Source: AP-15 sp963700195
GTDB taxonomy: Bacteria > Pseudomonadota > Alphaproteobacteria > ATCC43930 > CGMCC-115725
Direction of reading: 5' to 3'
Length of the DNA stretch: 64,000 nt
NCBI GenBank assembly: GCA_963700195.1
Contig: CAVOWQ010000035.1
Location: 50,353-114,352 of the forward strand
A program made the position numbers and the translations under genes. The notes beneath the pieces were generated by a model. That model was not told the origin of the DNA. It searched no databases and saw only the letters and a program-made list of their open reading frames with translations. Below are positions 1-8,590 of the stretch, piece after piece; within the stretch, counting starts at the first letter, position 1; the number at the start of each line of letters is the position of its first letter.

Positions 1-1097
1 ACCAAGAACCTCAAGATCGGCTGCGGCTTCAACATCGTGCCGATGTGGCATCCGCTGCGGCTGGCCGAGGATTACGCGATGGCCGACATCCTGACCGGCG
101 GGCGGGTCATCTTCGGCGTCGGGCGCGGCTACCACACCCGCGAGGTCGAAACCTTCGGCAATCCGCTGATCGACCAGAACGCCAACCGCGAGATGTTCGA
201 GGAGGGTGTCGAGGTCCTGTTCAAGGCGTTCGAGGGCAAGCCCTTCTCGCACCAGGGCAAGTACTACACGATCCCGCCGGAGGTGCCGTATCGCGGCTAC
301 ACCTTGAAGGAGATCACCTTGGTGCCGGCGCCGGAGCGGCTGCCGGTCGAATGCTGGCAGCCGATCCAGAGCGGCTCCGAGCGCGCCTTCGAGTTCATGG
401 CGAAATACGGCATATCAGGCGTGATCGGCGGCGGCTCGGCCGAAGGCGGCGCCGTCGAGCGCCACATGGTCGGGTTCCAGGGATACTAGTGCCGGCGCCG
501 GAGCGGCTGCCGGTCGAATGCTGGCAGCCGATCCAGAGCGGCTCCGAGCGCGCCTTCGAGTTCATGGCGAAATACGGCATCAGCGGCGTGATCGGCGGCG
601 GCTCGGCCGAAGGCGGCGCGGTCGAGCGGCACATGCTCGGCTTCCAGGCGGCCTACACGCGCCGCGGCGTCAAGCTCGAACTGGGCGAGCGCCTCGCGCT
701 CGGCTACCAGTTCCACATCGCGTCCTCCCGCGAGCAGGCGATCCGCGAGGCCGCGCCGCATTACGAAGAGAACATGAAAATGTTCGGCGAATTGCGCCTC
801 GTGCGGGCCTTGACCGACGAGCAGATCGCGGCGATGCGCGACCCGCGGCTGGCCGGCACCGTGAAACTGCCGACGATCGAGGATGCGGTGAAGGCCGGCG
901 GCTTCCTCGCCGGCCGGCCGGAGGACATCATCGAGGCGCTGAAGGCGGTCGAGAAGCGCTACCCCGGCCTCGACCGCGTCATCTGCGCGACCCCGCTCGG
1001 CACCCCGCTCGACGTCCAGCTCGCAGACCTCGACCGCTTCGCGAAGGAGGTGATCCCCGCCTTCCGCGAAACGCGCACCGCCGCCGCGGCGCAGTAG
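1..1097 (+). pseudogene. LLM-class flavin-dependent oxidoreductase, 5'-truncated by window edge and broken by internal duplication
   Basis: The reading frame is open from base 1 and encodes the TIM-barrel core of a luciferase-like monooxygenase (region ADILTGGRVIFGVGRGYHT). These enzymes use reduced F420 or FMN; the substrate cannot be told. The frame stops at 487-489, just after a segment that is repeated from 489. The second copy continues in another frame through the C-terminal half (LALGYQFHIASS, AGGFLAGRPEDI) to the stop at 1095-1097. Removing one repeat copy would restore a continuous protein. The 3' half is the parent-like copy for three shorter fragments further right. Family assignment is firm; whether the break is biological or an assembly slip is not. 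Confidence 0.8.
322..647 (+). repeat. Tandem direct repeat, two copies of about 159 bases
   Basis: Copy 1 covers 322-480 and copy 2 covers 489-647, offset 167 bases. Both encode the same stretch (starting PAPERLPVECWQP). They differ at a few scattered positions, for example a changed codon pair after AKYGI and several third-position changes near the end. The duplication shifts the frame and breaks the host gene. Confidence 0.85.
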
Positions 1098-1297
1098 ACG
1101 CCAGGCTCAGTCGCCGCGCTGCCCGCTCGACGGCACGCGTCAGCATCGCTGGATGACGCTTTGGGGATTACCGGTCGCCCTGCGTCATCAATCGGCACGA
1201 TTTGACACGGTGAATCCTGATCGAAGACGACAGGCGAGCGTGCAACGAGCGTGCGGCGCTATTGCTCGGGCTGGCCGCTGTCAAGTAAGCCGACACT

Positions 1298-1549
1298 GTG
1301 CTGATCCTGACCCGTCATGCCCGCGACAATATTGTGCGTGATGCCATCGATCCGACATGGATTGAGACCACGGTAAGACAGCCTACAGCTCTTATGGTCG
1401 ATCCGCACGATCAAACGCTCAGCCGGGCATGGCGCCCCATCCCAGAGCGCGGCGGCCGCGTCTTGCGGGTTGTGTTTCGGCCGGCGAGAGCGGATATCGT
1501 GGTCGTCACCGTATTTTTCGATCGAGGAGCCCGGCGATGGCTGCCGTGA
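1298..1549 (+). CDS. DUF4258-type small protein
   Basis: An 83-residue protein with GTG start. It begins with a motif typical of the DUF4258 family (LTRHARDNI) and has a C-terminal strand pattern RVVFRPARADIVVVTVFFD, which resembles the RelE/BrnT-like fold. DUF4258 proteins are often found next to DUF2283 proteins, as here, and such pairs are suspected toxin-antitoxin modules. The stop overlaps the next gene by 13 bases, so the two are probably co-translated. Function is inferred from family and pairing only. Confidence 0.65.
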   Translation: MLILTRHARDNIVRDAIDPTWIETTVRQPTALMVDPHDQTLSRAWRPIPERGGRVLRVVFRPARADIVVVTVFFDRGARRWLP

Positions 1550-1758
1550 CTTACGATCCCGAGGCCGATGTCCTCTATGTCGAGCTGGCGCAAGTCAAAG
1601 ACCCGGGAAATGAAGGCGAAGAAGTGCACCCGGGTGTCGTGCTGATGTTTGACGCGGTCGGCAAACTCATCGGAATCGAAATCAGGCCGGCGAGCAAACT
1701 CGTTGCAAAGGATGCGGTGGTTGGCTTGCCGTACCCGGCCCAAAGCACGATTTCCTGA
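1537..1758 (+). CDS. DUF2283 domain protein, probable partner of the DUF4258 protein
   Basis: A 73-residue protein. The N-terminus (VTYDPEADVLYVEL) and the middle (FDAVGKLIGIEI) carry the family pattern, in which a strand with alternating acidic and hydrophobic residues is followed by a GKLIGIEI-like strand. It starts inside the end of the DUF4258 frame. DUF2283 is the presumed antitoxin-like member of such pairs, but this has not been shown for this sequence. A fragment of the upstream oxidoreductase begins 9 bases after its stop. Confidence 0.65.
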   Translation: MAAVTYDPEADVLYVELAQVKDPGNEGEEVHPGVVLMFDAVGKLIGIEIRPASKLVAKDAVVGLPYPAQSTIS

Positions 1759-1766
1759 ACCTGCCG

Positions 1767-2119
1767 CGCCGCGGCGTGGAGCTTGAACTCGGCGCTCGGC
1801 TACCAGTTCCACATCGCGTCCTCCCGCGAGCGGGCGATCCGCGAGGCCGCGCCGCATTACGAAGAGAGCGTGAAATGTTAGGCGAATTGCGTCTCCTGCG
1901 GGCCTTGACCGACGAGCAGATCGCGGCGATGCGCGACCCGCGCTTCGTCGGCACGGCCAAATTGCCGACGATCGAGAATGCGGTGAAAGCCGGCGGCTTC
2001 CTCGCCGGCCGGCCGGAGGACATCGTCGAGCAGCTAAGGGCGGTCGAGACCTCGACCGCTTCGCAAAGGAGGTGATCCCCGCCTTCCGCGACACCCGAAC
2101 CGCCGCCGCGGCGCAGTGA
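1767..2119 (+). pseudogene. 3' fragment 2 of LLM oxidoreductase gene
   Basis: The sequence matches the C-terminal half of the oxidoreductase at 490-1097 (RALTDEQIAAMRDPR, KAGGFLAGRPEDI) and ends with the same AAAAQ stop. It starts at the equivalent of about base 660. It has a frameshift near 1800 and an internal deletion near 2050 that removes about 30 codons. Similarity continues for tens of bases past the stop. It cannot make a functional enzyme. Confidence 0.85.
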
Positions 2120-2173
2120 CTGCGGGATTAGCCGCCGCGCGCGCCCGTTTGACGGCAGACCCCTATCGAGTAT

Positions 2174-3487
2174 TCAGCCGCCGGCAAACGGGATCGCCAG
2201 GCCCGCGGTCGTGAGCAACAGGATCGCATTAAGGAGGCAGACAAACCCGGTTGCGGCGACCGCCAGCGCATTGGTTAGGCGGGTGTTTGCGAACCCGCCC
2301 ATGACGTCGCGGCTGGCGGTGAACCTGACCAGAGCCACCATTGGAATGGGTAGGACCAGACTTAAAACCACTTGGCTCAGCACCAGAGCCTTTGTGATGT
2401 CCATGCCGGCAGCGACGACAGCGAACGAAGGCGCCATCACGACGAGGCGGCGAAGCCAAAGCGGGATCCGGAATGAGACAAAGCCTTGCATGATCATTTG
2501 GCCGGCCATGACCCCGACGATCGAACTGGAAAAGCCTGACGCCAACAGGGCGAGCATAAACAGGCCGGCGGCGCCCGCCCCCAGGAGCGGGGTCAGGGTT
2601 CGGTAGGCCGTCTCGATCTCTGCGATCTGCTCGTGCGCGCCGTCATGGAACGCAACCGCAGCCATCGCGATCATTGCCATATTGACGAGGCCCGCGACCC
2701 CGAGCGCCAACAAGACCTCGCGATTAGACATGACCAGCGCCGTGCGCCGCTCTCGCGCATTCGTGAAGGGCAAACGGGCCTGGGTCAAACCCGAGTGAAG
2801 GTAGATCGCATGCGGCATGACCGTGGCGCCGACAATACCCACGGCCAACGTGACGCTGCCCATCCCCTGCAAACGCGGAACGAACGCGCCGGCTGCGACA
2901 GCGCCCCAGTGCGGTGGTGCGATCACCAGCTCGGTCAGGTAACTCGCGACGATCACGCCGACACAGCAGCCGATCAGGATTTCGACTGGCCGGAAACCCG
3001 AGCGCTGCAACCGCAGTGCCGCATAGGTGGCGACCCCGACGAGGAGCATGCTGGCGAGCATTGGAATGCCGCACAGCAATGTGAGCCCGAGGCTGGCGCC
3101 GAGAAGCTCTGCCAGCTCGGTCGCCATAGCCGCGATTTCGCTCGCCGCCCACAGGGTGTAGACGACGGGCGGCGCAAACCGTTCGCGACAAAGTTCGGCG
3201 AGGTTCCGGCCGGTGGCGATGCCGATCTTGGCCGAGAGCGCCTGGAACAGCATGGCGACGAGATTGGCGGAAAGTGCCACCCAAAGGAGTTCGTAGCCGT
3301 ATCCCGCGCCGGCCTGAGTGTTCGTCGCAAAATTTCCCGGATCCATATAGGCGATCGAGGCGATCACCGCGGGGCCGACAAATGGCAAGATGGCGAGCGG
3401 GCCGCGCCGCCGGCCGAGAAACACCTCTCGGCCGGCAAGGATCGTGCGTTCGCTGAGCGAGGCTCGGCCTATTGCCGTGGCGTCCAT
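2174..3487 (-). CDS. mntH: Nramp family divalent metal (Mn2+/Fe2+) transporter
   Basis: A 437-residue multi-helix membrane protein of normal Nramp length. The metal-binding motif DPGN in TM1 is at about residues 49-52, and the TM6 MPH motif is present in VMPHAIYLHSG at about 225. Nramp proteins import Mn2+ or Fe2+ with protons across the inner membrane. It lies 62 bases downstream of a ferritin-like gene on the same strand, which suggests co-transcription and a shared metal or oxidative-stress theme. I see no obvious Fur or MntR box in the short gap. The family is certain; the metal preference is not. Confidence 0.9.
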   Translation of the reverse strand: MDATAIGRASLSERTILAGREVFLGRRRGPLAILPFVGPAVIASIAYMDPGNFATNTQAGAGYGYELLWVALSANLVAMLFQALSAKIGIATGRNLAELCRERFAPPVVYTLWAASEIAAMATELAELLGASLGLTLLCGIPMLASMLLVGVATYAALRLQRSGFRPVEILIGCCVGVIVASYLTELVIAPPHWGAVAAGAFVPRLQGMGSVTLAVGIVGATVMPHAIYLHSGLTQARLPFTNARERRTALVMSNREVLLALGVAGLVNMAMIAMAAVAFHDGAHEQIAEIETAYRTLTPLLGAGAAGLFMLALLASGFSSSIVGVMAGQMIMQGFVSFRIPLWLRRLVVMAPSFAVVAAGMDITKALVLSQVVLSLVLPIPMVALVRFTASRDVMGGFANTRLTNALAVAATGFVCLLNAILLLTTAGLAIPFAGG

Positions 3488-3549
3488 GGCAAACTCACTT
3501 TATCGCTGTGGGAGCCGGCAATAGATGGTTTGGCTAAAGGCCCGCGAGA

Positions 3550-4686
3550 CTAGATGAGCAGCTGGCGCCGTGCAGCGTCCGCTGCGTGTGCGAGTTGGTT
3601 CAGTACCTGGAGGAACCTCGGTGACTGCCCGAAAAACAGCCCATCGTTGGTGAACGATTGGATGGTCGCCACGGCGCCGGCAAATCTGTCATCACTCGGC
3701 CGGATCACCGCGCAGAGCGGTAAATTCGGGCTGATGAATTCGCAAGGGACCGGGAAGATCAGGCTGGGCTGAACCAGGCTGGGCGGCTGCAGCGGCGGGT
3801 TATTGAAAAAATCAGGAAATGTCAGCGTCCCGTCCGTCAGTGGTGCTACCGGCTGCTGCACGCCATTGCCCGAAAAGTCGACCCATTCGAGAAAGTGGGC
3901 GACCTCGTCTCCGCCAATTCCCAGCGTGATTTTCAGCACCTCGAGACTGCTGACTTTCAGGCTCATCGCCTGATAGAGGCTGGAGCCGCCCTGTTCGATA
4001 TATCCGAAGTGGAACGCTGCCGTGTTGGCAACGGCCTGAAGGTGGGCGGCACTACCGTTCAAATCTGCATTGCTGACGGGGATGGCACTGCGGTTGGTGA
4101 TGGTGACCGCCTGCGGAAATGTGGCGCCAAAGTCAGGGTTTGTCGTGCTGCGGTAACGAACGTACCAGCTGGTGTCGACGTTGAGATGCATCAGGTTGGT
4201 GAGGCGGCCGATGGTCTGAGCTCCCGTCGCCGTGCTTCCTTGGAGGGTGCGGAACTCATCGAAGTTGACCGCTTCCTCGCGCTTAGAAACCAAATACGCA
4301 TTGAGAAAGGTGGCGTGGCTCACTTCATCCAGCGTGTTGCTGGTGATGTATTGCGGGCCGTCGGAATCGAGGTTCGACAAGGCCGTCTGGTACGGGTTCA
4401 GTTCAGCTCCCTGTTGCGGGTCTAGCTCTATAGGCGGATTATTGCCGATGCCTCCCAATTCCGCATATTGCGTCCAAAGGTCCGATTCGATCAGCTCCGC
4501 TGCAGCCAGGAACTTGAGGATCGCGACGTCGCCGTCCGTAAGCCGCTCTGAAGACGCGAACGGCGAAGTTTGTGCGAGCAGCTTGGGTGCACCGAGGACC
4601 GTAGCGCCAGCGATAGCGCCTCCCGTTGCAAGACTGGCTTGCAGAAAAGAGCGCCGGTTCTTGGCATTTGGATTGCCGTTCCTCAT
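3550..4686 (-). CDS. Tat-exported ferritin-like domain protein
   Basis: I chose the ATG at 4686 because a good AGGAG-type site precedes it; an open frame extends further upstream. The 378-residue product begins with a twin-arginine signal (NRRSFLQASL) and a hydrophobic stretch ending near LLAQ, so export by Tat is likely. The mature part has helices with Glu and His spaced as in ferritin-like di-iron folds: AAELIESDLW, DEVSHATFLNAYL, and DEVAHFLEW. Similar ferritin-like secreted proteins occur widely, but their substrates are unknown. The Nramp gene follows directly. Confidence 0.75.
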   Translation of the reverse strand: MRNGNPNAKNRRSFLQASLATGGAIAGATVLGAPKLLAQTSPFASSERLTDGDVAILKFLAAAELIESDLWTQYAELGGIGNNPPIELDPQQGAELNPYQTALSNLDSDGPQYITSNTLDEVSHATFLNAYLVSKREEAVNFDEFRTLQGSTATGAQTIGRLTNLMHLNVDTSWYVRYRSTTNPDFGATFPQAVTITNRSAIPVSNADLNGSAAHLQAVANTAAFHFGYIEQGGSSLYQAMSLKVSSLEVLKITLGIGGDEVAHFLEWVDFSGNGVQQPVAPLTDGTLTFPDFFNNPPLQPPSLVQPSLIFPVPCEFISPNLPLCAVIRPSDDRFAGAVATIQSFTNDGLFFGQSPRFLQVLNQLAHAADAARRQLLI

Positions 4687-5081
4687 AATACTGCGGTCTC
4701 CTTGATTACAAATGCGTTGCAACCGGTTCGAGAGGAACCGTCTGTCAGGGCAGTGAAGGAAGCCCACTGCCGGGACGCGCTGTGGAGACTCGAAACGAGG
4801 GTGGGTTATTCTGGCTCAATCGCCGCCAACCGCGGTTTACCGATCACGACTCTGTTACTAAAGGGTGAGGTCGTTGCATGCAGTGCCACAGCAGGCGGAA
4901 CCGTCTCTGAAGTGAGAGCATCGGCTCTGAGCCTGCTCTGGATCGCTGCTCCTGGCACTATAGCCGCTTGATTGTGGCGGGCGGGGCCGTTCCGGGAGTC
5001 ACGGAATTCGGCGCAGCCCCACCCTCGGCGGATGCGCCGCTATCAGCCCGCTCTTCCGCTCAGCGGAGTTGTCTCACTGCA
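4687..5081. other. 395-base intergenic region without a convincing gene
   Basis: The segment lies between the ferritin-like gene and the TPR gene, both on the minus strand. It should carry the promoter and leader of the ferritin-like gene. I see no clear terminator or operator, and short open frames here lack family features. Confidence 0.5.
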
Positions 5082-6758
5082 TCAAGGGTCGAGCTCACGA
5101 TCGATCTCGTCCGGCATGCCGGCGAGACGCAGACCTTCGAGGATGCGCTCGCTCTCCCGGCGGTAAATCGGGCTGACCGACGCCAGCGGCACCGAGGAGC
5201 GCTGTCGTGCAAACCGTTGAACCGTCATCGCCGGCTCGATCGCGGCGTATTCCGCCAGGTGCCTTCGCGCGGCCTCGCCATCGCCGGCCAGCACCGCCGC
5301 TGCCGCAAGCAACGCCTTGCCGCGGATATAACCGGGGTTGCTGTCCATTGCCTGAGACAACGCAACCAGCGCCGCCGCGTCGTCGCCGAGCTGCACCAGC
5401 GCCCGCCCCAGACCCTGGAGCCACGTCCAACGCTCCGGGTCCCGTGGCGCTATGGCATCGGCTCGACGGAACCACTCTACGGCTTGCCTGGTTCTGCCGA
5501 GGTAGAGCTCGTTGAGCCCCATCTCCCTATAGGCGGTCGGCTCCGCGGGATTGCGGACCATAAGAGCTTCGGTAGCAATAATGGCTTCGGAGAAGCGGCC
5601 GCGCGCCCGCAGCAACAGTGCGCGCGCCTTGAGCACGTCAAAGTGGTCGGGGGCCCGAGATGCCGCACGCGATATCATTTCCTCGGCTTCGTCGAGCAGG
5701 GTATCTCGGCCGTCGAGCCGGTAGAGGTTTATCACCTGGTAGACCCGAGTGAGGCCGATCCCCACCATCGCAGTGGCGCTATCGGGGTCGAGCTGCAGCG
5801 CCCGCCGAAAGAGATCAACCGCTTCTGCCGCGGTCTCACTCCGCTTGTTGTCACTGATCAGCGCGCGCGCACGCATGATCAGGTCGACAGCATACCCTCC
5901 TTCGGGCTGCGGGTGCCCGCGTTCGGCCTCGGTGCGAACCAGCTGGATCCCGACGCTGCGCGACAAGCGCGCGACGATCTCGTCCTGGACCTGCAGAATT
6001 TCTCTGCGCTCCTTGTCAAAGCGCTCAGCCCACAAGTGCTCGTCCGTCTCCGCGTCAATCAGCTGAACATTGACGCGAAGGCGCTCGTGGTCGACGAGAA
6101 CGCTGCCCTCCAGCACGTAGCGGACGCCAAGTTCGCTGCCCACTTGCCGGATCGGAATGAGACGGCCCTTGTACGTGAAGGAGGTGGACCGCGAGATGAC
6201 GCGGCTACCCGGCAGTCGGCTAGACAAATCCGTGATCAGGACGTCGACGATCCCATCGACGAGATAATCAAGACCCGCCTCTCGGGATAGATTCAGAAAC
6301 GGCAGTACTACGATCGAGAGGCATGGCCGCGCCGTTCGGAGGGCCTCCTCGGCGACGGTAGTGGGGACCGCGGGCTGCCGAGGGGTAATTTCTGCCTCCC
6401 GAGCCGCTTGCTCCTGCTGCCACAACCACTCGGTAAGGCGCTCGACACCCGCGGCGAGGGCTCGTCGATATGTACTGAATGAGAGGCCCAACTGGTTGGC
6501 AGCGGCTTCCTGCTTCGGAGCCGGGTTGAAATAGGTCAGATCGAGGACGCGATAGAGCCTTTGGTCGCGCTCATCAGCGAACAGGGTCTTGGCCGTCTCG
6601 GCTATCAGCGCTCGTAGGGCTGCCGGCGGGGCTGCGCTGGAACCCCATCCGGTCAACAGTCGCGCTTGCAACAGCGCATTCCCGGCGAGCAGATCAGCCC
6701 GGAGGTAATGGCGGAGCGCGTCCTTGAGGGTGGCTCCAAAGTCGGCGCGGGTCAGCAA
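5082..6758 (-). CDS. HTH-like / TolB-N-like / TPR regulatory protein
   Basis: A 558-residue soluble protein. Residues 1-120 form a helical domain (QLGLSFSTYRRALAAGVERL) that resembles the sigma-like or HTH region seen in some multi-domain regulators. Residues 145-265 match the TolB N-terminal-like domain found in adenylate-cyclase-associated TPR proteins (VVLPFLNLS, VDGIVDVLITDLS, VRYVLEGSV, LWAERFDKE). The rest is TPR repeats (FRRALQLDPDSATAMVGIG, EWFRRADAIAPRDPERW). No cyclase catalytic domain is present. A role in signalling or protein-protein regulation is inferred from architecture only. Confidence 0.7.
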   Translation of the reverse strand: MLTRADFGATLKDALRHYLRADLLAGNALLQARLLTGWGSSAAPPAALRALIAETAKTLFADERDQRLYRVLDLTYFNPAPKQEAAANQLGLSFSTYRRALAAGVERLTEWLWQQEQAAREAEITPRQPAVPTTVAEEALRTARPCLSIVVLPFLNLSREAGLDYLVDGIVDVLITDLSSRLPGSRVISRSTSFTYKGRLIPIRQVGSELGVRYVLEGSVLVDHERLRVNVQLIDAETDEHLWAERFDKERREILQVQDEIVARLSRSVGIQLVRTEAERGHPQPEGGYAVDLIMRARALISDNKRSETAAEAVDLFRRALQLDPDSATAMVGIGLTRVYQVINLYRLDGRDTLLDEAEEMISRAASRAPDHFDVLKARALLLRARGRFSEAIIATEALMVRNPAEPTAYREMGLNELYLGRTRQAVEWFRRADAIAPRDPERWTWLQGLGRALVQLGDDAAALVALSQAMDSNPGYIRGKALLAAAAVLAGDGEAARRHLAEYAAIEPAMTVQRFARQRSSVPLASVSPIYRRESERILEGLRLAGMPDEIDRELDP

Positions 6759-6892
6759 GGTTTGGTGTCCATGCCTGGGGGCCTCGCAGCGCGGCGGGCG
6801 CTCTACGTCCTACAGCGCGCCCTATCGACAGGGCTCGGCTCAAAACCGGCGCCAACGCCGCCGATCCGAGCAGGCGCTGAGCGGGAGGTGAG

Positions 6893-6926
6893 CAGAATTT
6901 GGCTAGAATTTGTCTAGAATTTGGCT
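6893..6926 (+). repeat. Three short direct repeats AGAATTTGGCT-like
   Basis: Three near-identical 12-base units sit head to tail in an otherwise gene-free gap (6759-7153). This AT-rich patch stands out from GC-rich surroundings. It could be an operator for the divergent TPR or sigma genes. The rest of the gap shows no convincing gene. Confidence 0.4.
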
Positions 6927-7165
6927 ATGGAAGCTTCACGGTTGAAGACCCCATCTCTGCAGGCGCGATCGGCAGGAGGGGGTCACCCGATGGTCCAGCA
7001 TATATGCCTGTGCGTGGCGCGGCCCGCGCTGCTCCGGCCAAACCGCGCCGATACGCGCAGCGTTGAGAAGCGATCTGATCAGCATGTTTGGCGGCGAGCC
7101 CGGGCTGAAGTAGCCCTCGACATTAAAGGCGCCCAACGACGACCCGCGGTTCGCGGCATGTTCTC

Positions 7166-7966
7166 ATGATCGAAGACGACGTGGAAACCGCGGAACTGTT
7201 GGCCAATTGCGTGGGAAATGCAGACTACGTCGTGGACATTGCAGCCGATGATGAAGCCGGGCTGAGTACCTTGCGCGCGATCGATCGGGCGCAATTAATG
7301 AGCACACAGGCTGACGGGCTGATTGTTCGGGGCGGTATCGGGTCAGTGGACGAGACGCCCGAGGAGGCGATTTTCGTGCCTGACCATCCGGAATCGGGGG
7401 TGTGTCGGTTCAAGTGTCGGGGCGACGTCCCCGCTCCATCGCGTGACGATTCGTTCGCGGCGCTCGTGCTGCCCCATCTCGACGCCGCCTACAATCTGGC
7501 GCGCTGGCTGGTGCGCGATCCGCCGGCCGCGGAGGATGTGGTGCAGGAGGCCGTGCTGCGCGCGCTGACCTATTTTGCCGGGTTCAAAAGCGTCAACCCG
7601 CGTGCCTGGCTGCTGCAGATCGTGCGCAATACCGCCTACATCTCGCGCCGCGTCGATCGCGGCGTGCAATTCGTGTCGATCGGCGATGAGGCGAAACCCG
7701 GCGCCGTTGCGGCCGACGATCTCGTGGCCGAAGCCGACGACCCGGAAACCGCCTTGCTAAGGAGGCGCGATCGCTGCCGAATCCGGCAATTGATCGCCGA
7801 CCTGCCGGTCGAATTGCGCGAGCCGCTGGTGCTGCGCGAATTGGAGGAGATGTCCTATAAGGAGATCGCCGCCGTCACCGGCGCACCGATCGGCACCGTG
7901 ATGTCGCGGCTGTTCCGGGCACGCCGGCTGCTGCTGGCGCATGCAGCTCGCGCAGACGAGCAATGA
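7166..7966 (+). CDS. ECF RNA polymerase sigma factor with a receiver-like N-terminal remnant
   Basis: The sigma part starts near residue 85 (DDSFAALVLPHLDAAYNLAR). It contains region 2 (AAEDVVQEAVLRAL, then WLLQIVRNTAY) and region 4 (ELREPLVLRELEEMSYKEIAAVTG followed by TVMSRLFRARRLL), so it is a full ECF sigma-70. The first 45 residues (MIEDDVETAEL, then VVDIAADDEAGL) look like the start of an OmpR-type response-regulator receiver that breaks off. The native sigma start may be the GTG at about 7375. The downstream overlapping frame is a truncated anti-sigma factor, the usual neighbour. Confidence 0.8.
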   Translation: MIEDDVETAELLANCVGNADYVVDIAADDEAGLSTLRAIDRAQLMSTQADGLIVRGGIGSVDETPEEAIFVPDHPESGVCRFKCRGDVPAPSRDDSFAALVLPHLDAAYNLARWLVRDPPAAEDVVQEAVLRALTYFAGFKSVNPRAWLLQIVRNTAYISRRVDRGVQFVSIGDEAKPGAVAADDLVAEADDPETALLRRRDRCRIRQLIADLPVELREPLVLRELEEMSYKEIAAVTGAPIGTVMSRLFRARRLLLAHAARADEQ

Positions 7967-8073
7967 TCCCCGGCCCGGCTGAATGCGACAAGGTCCTGCT
8001 CGTGCGCGCCGAACTCGACGGCGATCTCGATGCGGAAGCGGCGGCAACCGAGCTGATGCTCGCCGCGCGCTGA
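7963..8073 (+). pseudogene. Truncated anti-sigma factor (zf-HC2-like N-terminus)
   Basis: The ATG overlaps the sigma stop (ATGA), the standard arrangement for a sigma/anti-sigma pair. The 36-residue peptide has the family opening (VLLVRAELDGDLDAE) but ends before the zinc-binding His-Cys-Cys motif. Shortly after, the sequence turns into a fragment of the LLM oxidoreductase. The anti-sigma gene therefore seems to have lost its 3' part at that join, which would leave the sigma factor without its usual inhibitor if the join is real. Confidence 0.55.
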
Positions 8074-8116
8074 TTGGGTGAGAGCCTGGATCACCGCCTG
8101 CCGGATCTTCCGCCGG

Positions 8117-8333
8117 AATGCGAGGATGCGGCGAAGGCCGGCGGCTTCCTCGCCGGCCGGCCAGAGGACATCATCGAGGCGCTGAAGGCGGTCGAGAAGC
8201 CGGCCTCGACCGCATTATTTGCGCGACGCCGCTCGGCACCCCGCTCGACATCCAGCTCGAAGACCTCGACCGCTTCGCGAAAGAAGTGATCCCCGCTTTC
8301 CGCGACACCCGAACCGCCGCCGCTGCGCAGTGA
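8117..8333 (+). pseudogene. 3' fragment 3 of LLM oxidoreductase gene
   Basis: It matches the oxidoreductase from about base 879 (KAGGFLAGRPEDIIEALKAV) to its stop, with one frameshift near 8200 where RYPG is lost. Similarity continues past the stop to about 8390. It lies between the truncated anti-sigma gene and the efflux operon. The region 8390-8590 shows no gene. Confidence 0.85.
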
Positions 8334-8590
8334 CTCCAGGATTAGTTAGCCGCCACGCGCGCCCGTTCGGGGGCACGTCAGCGTCGCCGGCGGGTAGTAT
8401 CGCCAACAACATGGCCCAGCGAGCATCGTGCGCGGGGCCGAATGACGGTTTCGCGCGCTGGAAGCAGCTGGTTCGTGGTACTCAATCGAGCTGGCGGGTT
8501 GGATCAGATACGGACACTCGACCGGCGCACACAATCAACAATTCTGCGAAGGACGTTAGCGACAAGCCAGGCACCAAACCATACAGTGCA

